Below are positions 5,914-7,668 of a stretch of 7,668 nt of DNA, piece after piece. The translations under genes were made by a program, and so were the position numbers. Each line of letters starts with the position of its first letter. The stretch's first letter is position 1. The DNA comes from Deltaproteobacteria bacterium (GTDB lineage: Bacteria; Bdellovibrionota; UBA1018; UBA923): the NCBI GenBank assembly GCA_016194725.1, contig JACQAW010000051.1, forward strand, positions 1 to 7,668, in the 5' to 3' direction. The notes beneath the pieces are model-generated. The model was not told the origin of the DNA, searched no databases, and saw nothing but the letters and a program-made list of their open reading frames with translations.

Positions 5914-5936
5914 AAGCACTCCTGAATAGAGCGCTT
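5914..5936 (-). promoter_or_regulatory. Hairpin masking the rhlE Shine-Dalgarno
   Basis: In the rhlE message, AAGCGCUC (5936-5929) can pair with GAGUGCUU (5921-5914): seven Watson-Crick pairs and one G-U around a 7-nt loop UAUUCAG. The AGGAG ribosome site (5923-5919) has its last three bases in the stem, and the hairpin ends 2 nt before the AUG. The fold would limit ribosome access. A helicase that unwinds its own leader, or a temperature- or protein-dependent switch, is conceivable. Confidence 0.5.
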
Positions 5937-5975
5937 GGGACGATGGATTTGAATCACAGGCGGAAGCGCAGTATT

Positions 5976-6028
5976 GAAAATATAGAATTGAGAAAGAGCG
6001 CGCCACAACCAAAACCGGTGTGGCGCGC
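5976..6028 (-). terminator. Intrinsic terminator after the RRM gene
   Basis: Read on the minus strand: GCGCGCCACA (6028-6019) and TGTGGCGCGC (6007-5998) form a perfect 10-bp GC-rich stem around an 11-nt loop. A T-rich stretch follows (5997-5977), including TCTTTCTC and TATATTTT. It lies 21 bp past the RRM stop and separates that gene from rhlE, so rhlE needs read-through or its own promoter in the remaining 60-odd bases; no convincing one is seen. Confidence 0.75.
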
Positions 6029-6049
6029 ACGAGAACTGAGAACTTGGAC

Positions 6050-6349
6050 TTAGTAACGGCCGCGATCGCCGCCGCCGAAACCGCCGCGTGATTCGCGGGG
6101 AACCATTGGCTTGGCTTCGCTGACCGTCATCGGACGGCCGTCATAATCAGCGCCGTTGAACTTGGCGATAGCGTCGGTAGCTTCAGCTTCCGTGGACATT
6201 TCCACGAAACCAAAACCCTTGCTGCGGCCCGTTTCACGATCGGTGATAACCTTTGCAGACTCGACTTTGCCAGCTTGAACGAAAATCTGTTCCAGCGACG
6301 ACTCGGTTGCAGCGAACGGAAGATTACCAACGTATAATTTTTTACCCAT
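6050..6349 (-). CDS. RRM-domain RNA-binding protein (cold-inducible Rbp type)
   Basis: A 99-aa cytoplasmic protein made of one RNA recognition motif and a short tail. RNP2 is LYVGNL (5-10) and RNP1 is KGFGFVEM (44-51); the aromatic residues Tyr6, Phe46 and Phe48 that stack on RNA bases are present. Residues about 84-99 are Arg/Gly-rich (RESRGGFGGGDRGRY), like the tails of cyanobacterial and proteobacterial Rbp proteins, which often rise in the cold and bind single-stranded RNA. The start is fixed by AAGGAGGT (6360-6353), a full complement of the 16S 3' end. About 140 bp without a gene lie upstream, enough for a structured leader of the cold-shock kind, although I see no convincing promoter. 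A strong terminator follows, then rhlE in the same direction, which suggests linked roles in RNA remodelling. Confidence 0.93.
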   Translation of the reverse strand: MGKKLYVGNLPFAATESSLEQIFVQAGKVESAKVITDRETGRSKGFGFVEMSTEAEATDAIAKFNGADYDGRPMTVSEAKPMVPRESRGGFGGGDRGRY

Positions 6350-6352
6350 AAA

Positions 6353-6360
6353 ACCTCCTT
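6353..6360 (-). promoter_or_regulatory. Full-length Shine-Dalgarno of the RRM gene
   Basis: AAGGAGGT on the minus strand, complementary to the 16S rRNA anti-SD over eight bases, with only 3 nt to the ATG at 6349. It is the strongest ribosome site in the window and predicts high expression; the spacing is shorter than optimal. Confidence 0.8.
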
Positions 6361-6493
6361 AAGGCTAGGTATAACCAGCTTAAAGAGGACCGAACACCAT
6401 GCTCAGGGATCTTCAAGACAGTAGACATTAACAAGTGCAAGCTATCAGATCGCTTTGCCGATAGATACGCATTTCTTTACTTAATAAAAAACA

Positions 6494-6706
6494 TCAAGCT
6501 TTCGCCATCTTATAAGCCAAAACCAAGATTACCGCCCCGATCCCCCAAAGCAGGTAAATGTTTTCAATGAAGTAGGGATAGACCAGCAATGCCACGCCAA
6601 ACACCACGCTGGGAATGTGCGCTTCGCGCTTGGCATACCGAATGAGCCACACGCCCATCACACCATAGATAAAGCCGGCCGTCAGGGCCGAAATACTGAA
6701 GTTCAC
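6494..6706 (-). CDS. Small multi-pass membrane protein coupled to GNAT gene
   Basis: A 70-aa hydrophobic protein with two or three membrane segments, at about residues 4-22, 33-47 and 49-66, joined by a short basic loop (RYAKREAH, 23-30). The glycine-rich first helix (GFIYGVMGVWLIRY) and the PYF in the second (44-46) recall short inner-membrane proteins sometimes labelled amino acid transport protein, for which I know of no demonstrated activity. I start it at GTG 6706 because this codon overlaps the GNAT stop as GTGA and has GGGGGA (6718-6713) 6-7 nt upstream. An ATG at 6781 in frame would add 25 charged residues read from inside the acetyltransferase gene and is unlikely. The overlap implies translational coupling, so the protein probably acts with, or is dosed by, the acetyltransferase. 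Confidence 0.7.
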   Translation of the reverse strand: MNFSISALTAGFIYGVMGVWLIRYAKREAHIPSVVFGVALLVYPYFIENIYLLWGIGAVILVLAYKMAKA

Positions 6707-7218
6707 GGCTTTTCCCCCGCTAGATACACGACCCGCGGCTCGCCGCTCCAGATGATCTCTTTCCAAAACGACAAGCCGCACTTTTCCAGAACCTTGATCG
6801 ACGCCTGATTGGCCGGTCGGGTTACGCCCACGATCTGTCGCAGTCCGGCCTGCTCAAAGCCAAAACGAACGGCGAGCTTGCCAGTTTCGGTCGCATAACC
6901 CTTGCCCCAGCTGTCCGATGCAAACAGATAACCCAAGTTTACTTCGGCCATGTCCTTGATAAAATGCAGGCCGCAGTAACCGATCATTTTCCGCGATTTC
7001 TTATCGACGACCGCCCAGTCGCCAAAGCCGTGGGCCTGCCACTGCTGGATCATGCGCTCGATGCGTTCGTGAGTCTGGGCGATGGTCAGGTCGCGCGTGA
7101 GCCAGTACCGCATGGCTTCCTCGTCGCCGAAAATCTGAAAAAGGGCGGCAGCATCAGCATTCGTGATCTGGCGCAGAAGAAGGCGCGCCGTTTCGATATC
7201 TGGTGCGGTAAGGTTCAT
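6703..7218 (-). CDS. GNAT family N-acetyltransferase (RimJ/RimL type)
   Basis: A 171-aa acetyltransferase of the Acetyltransf_3 (RimJ/RimL-like) group, which moves an acetyl group from acetyl-CoA to an amine on a protein N-terminus or small molecule. It opens with the typical IETARLLLRQIT (8-19). The core has LGYLFASDSWGKGYATE (95-111), in which W104-G105-K106-G107-Y108-A109 is the pyrophosphate-binding Q/RxxGxG/A-type loop. It then has RPANQASIKVLEKCGL (134-149), the conserved Asn-x-x-Ser and final helix of the family. The substrate cannot be told from sequence. The start ATG 7218 has AGAGG (7227-7223) 4 nt upstream. It is the first gene of a two-gene minus-strand unit with the small membrane protein, and divergent from the MoxR-like gene 46 bp away. 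Confidence 0.9.
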   Translation of the reverse strand: MNLTAPDIETARLLLRQITNADAAALFQIFGDEEAMRYWLTRDLTIAQTHERIERMIQQWQAHGFGDWAVVDKKSRKMIGYCGLHFIKDMAEVNLGYLFASDSWGKGYATETGKLAVRFGFEQAGLRQIVGVTRPANQASIKVLEKCGLSFWKEIIWSGEPRVVYLAGEKP

Positions 7219-7229
7219 ATCGCCTCTGA

Positions 7230-7258
7230 TTGACTATCGCACGAGTGACTTCTAATCT
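7230..7258 (+). promoter_or_regulatory. Candidate promoter of the MoxR-like gene
   Basis: TTGACT (7230-7235, five of six consensus bases), then TAATCT (7253-7258) after 17 bp; alternatively TCTAAT (7251-7256, five of six) after a short 15-bp spacer. In either case transcription would begin within a few bases of the ATG at 7265. No Shine-Dalgarno lies before that ATG, so the message may be leaderless. Confidence 0.4.
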
Positions 7259-7264
7259 ACAGAC

Positions 7265-7668
7265 ATGAAACCCGAGTTCACCCAGTTTCGCGGCACCGAC
7301 CGCTACCTTACCGACCGAGCGCTGGAAGCTGCTGTCAACTGCGCGGTCGCGCTTGAACGTCCGCTGCTGATCAAGGGCGAGCCCGGTACGGGCAAGACTC
7401 TACTATCCGAAGCCATCGCCGGCGCCCTTTCGCTTCCGCTGATCAGCTGGTCGGTCAAGAGCACGACCCGCGCGCAGGATGGCCTTTATCTCTACGACAC
7501 GGTTCAACGTCTCTATGATGCTCGCTTTGGAGAGGGCGATGCCAAGGATATCAAGCGATACATTAGGCTGGGTCCCTTGGGCCAGGCTTTCGCGGCTCCG
7601 AGCCGGGTCGTCCTTTTGATCGACGAAGTCGATAAAGCGGATCTCGAGTTTCCGAACGATCTCTTGCA
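7265..7668 (+). CDS. MoxR-family AAA+ ATPase, 3'-partial at window edge
   Basis: The first 134 residues of a MoxR-type AAA+ ATPase; the frame runs off the right edge, where the family normally continues to about 280-330 aa. Walker A is GEPGTGKT (38-45) and Walker B is VVLLIDEVDKA (115-125, with D120-E121 for Mg/ATP hydrolysis). The segment between (KSTTRAQDGLYLYDTVQRLYDARFG, 65-89) and the following DLEFPNDLL are typical of the MoxR subgroup that usually sits beside a VWA-domain (CoxE-like) protein gene. These ATPases act as chaperone-like remodellers that help assemble or activate protein complexes, often inserting metals or cofactors; the client here is unknown. No ribosome site precedes the ATG. 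The next gene, outside the window, should show whether a VWA partner is present. Confidence 0.9.
   Translation, partial: MKPEFTQFRGTDRYLTDRALEAAVNCAVALERPLLIKGEPGTGKTLLSEAIAGALSLPLISWSVKSTTRAQDGLYLYDTVQRLYDARFGEGDAKDIKRYIRLGPLGQAFAAPSRVVLLIDEVDKADLEFPNDLL

Noticed and set aside
6707..6781. ATG 6781 as start of the small membrane protein
   Set aside because: The extra 25 residues are charged and read out of frame from inside the GNAT gene; GTG 6706 has a ribosome site and the usual 4-nt overlap.

Overview
The window looks like chromosomal DNA from a Gram-negative bacterium with moderately high GC. A lipoprotein and a secreted protein imply an outer membrane. The MoxR-type ATPase, RRM protein and DbpA/RhlE helicases fit a proteobacterial or former deltaproteobacterial (Bdellovibrionota/Myxococcota-like) lineage, but this placement is an inference from gene style, not from a marker gene. 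No rRNA, tRNA, CRISPR array, insertion sequence or prophage gene is visible.

Layout. (1) Positions 2-822, plus strand: the tail of an unrecognised small helical protein whose stop overlaps (ATGA) a 176-aa nucleotidyltransferase-fold protein of the AbiEii/DUF6036 type. This pair is the best candidate for a toxin-antitoxin-like module. (2) 837-2246, minus: the DEAD-box helicase DbpA, convergent with the module (14 bp between stops). (3) 2247-2355: a divergent promoter region in which one TTTGACAAA palindrome can supply the -35 element for both directions. (4) 2356-4186, plus: a secreted proline-rich orphan protein, then an LPP20-like lipoprotein with an EF-hand-like acidic loop and a very basic tail. 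(5) 4312-4506, plus: a 64-aa highly charged conserved-type small protein. (6) 4507-4786: a structured non-coding stretch with a long-loop inverted repeat, a 26-bp near-perfect palindrome and a terminator-like hairpin. (7) 4787-6349, minus: an RRM RNA-binding protein, an intrinsic terminator, then an RhlE-type helicase whose Shine-Dalgarno site is folded into a hairpin. (8) 6494-7218, minus: a GNAT acetyltransferase translationally coupled (GTGA overlap) to a 70-aa multi-pass membrane protein. (9) 7265 to the right edge, plus: the N-terminal part of a MoxR-family AAA+ ATPase.

How the genes fit together. The core is an RNA-remodelling neighbourhood: DbpA (23S rRNA helicase), RhlE, an RRM protein and possibly the basic 64-aa protein. 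In other bacteria such genes serve ribosome assembly and cold adaptation. The envelope pair (2356-4186) probably forms an operon with no visible link to RNA. The left-edge module is more AT-rich in its lysine and isoleucine codons and may be accessory. Two genes (dbpA and the moxR-like gene) seem to start at or next to their predicted transcription start with no Shine-Dalgarno, whereas rrm and rhlE have strong ones. I see no certain new system. The strongest leads are the SD-masking hairpin of rhlE, the coupled small-protein/nucleotidyltransferase pair, the shared -35 palindrome and the structured 4507-4786 intergenic region.
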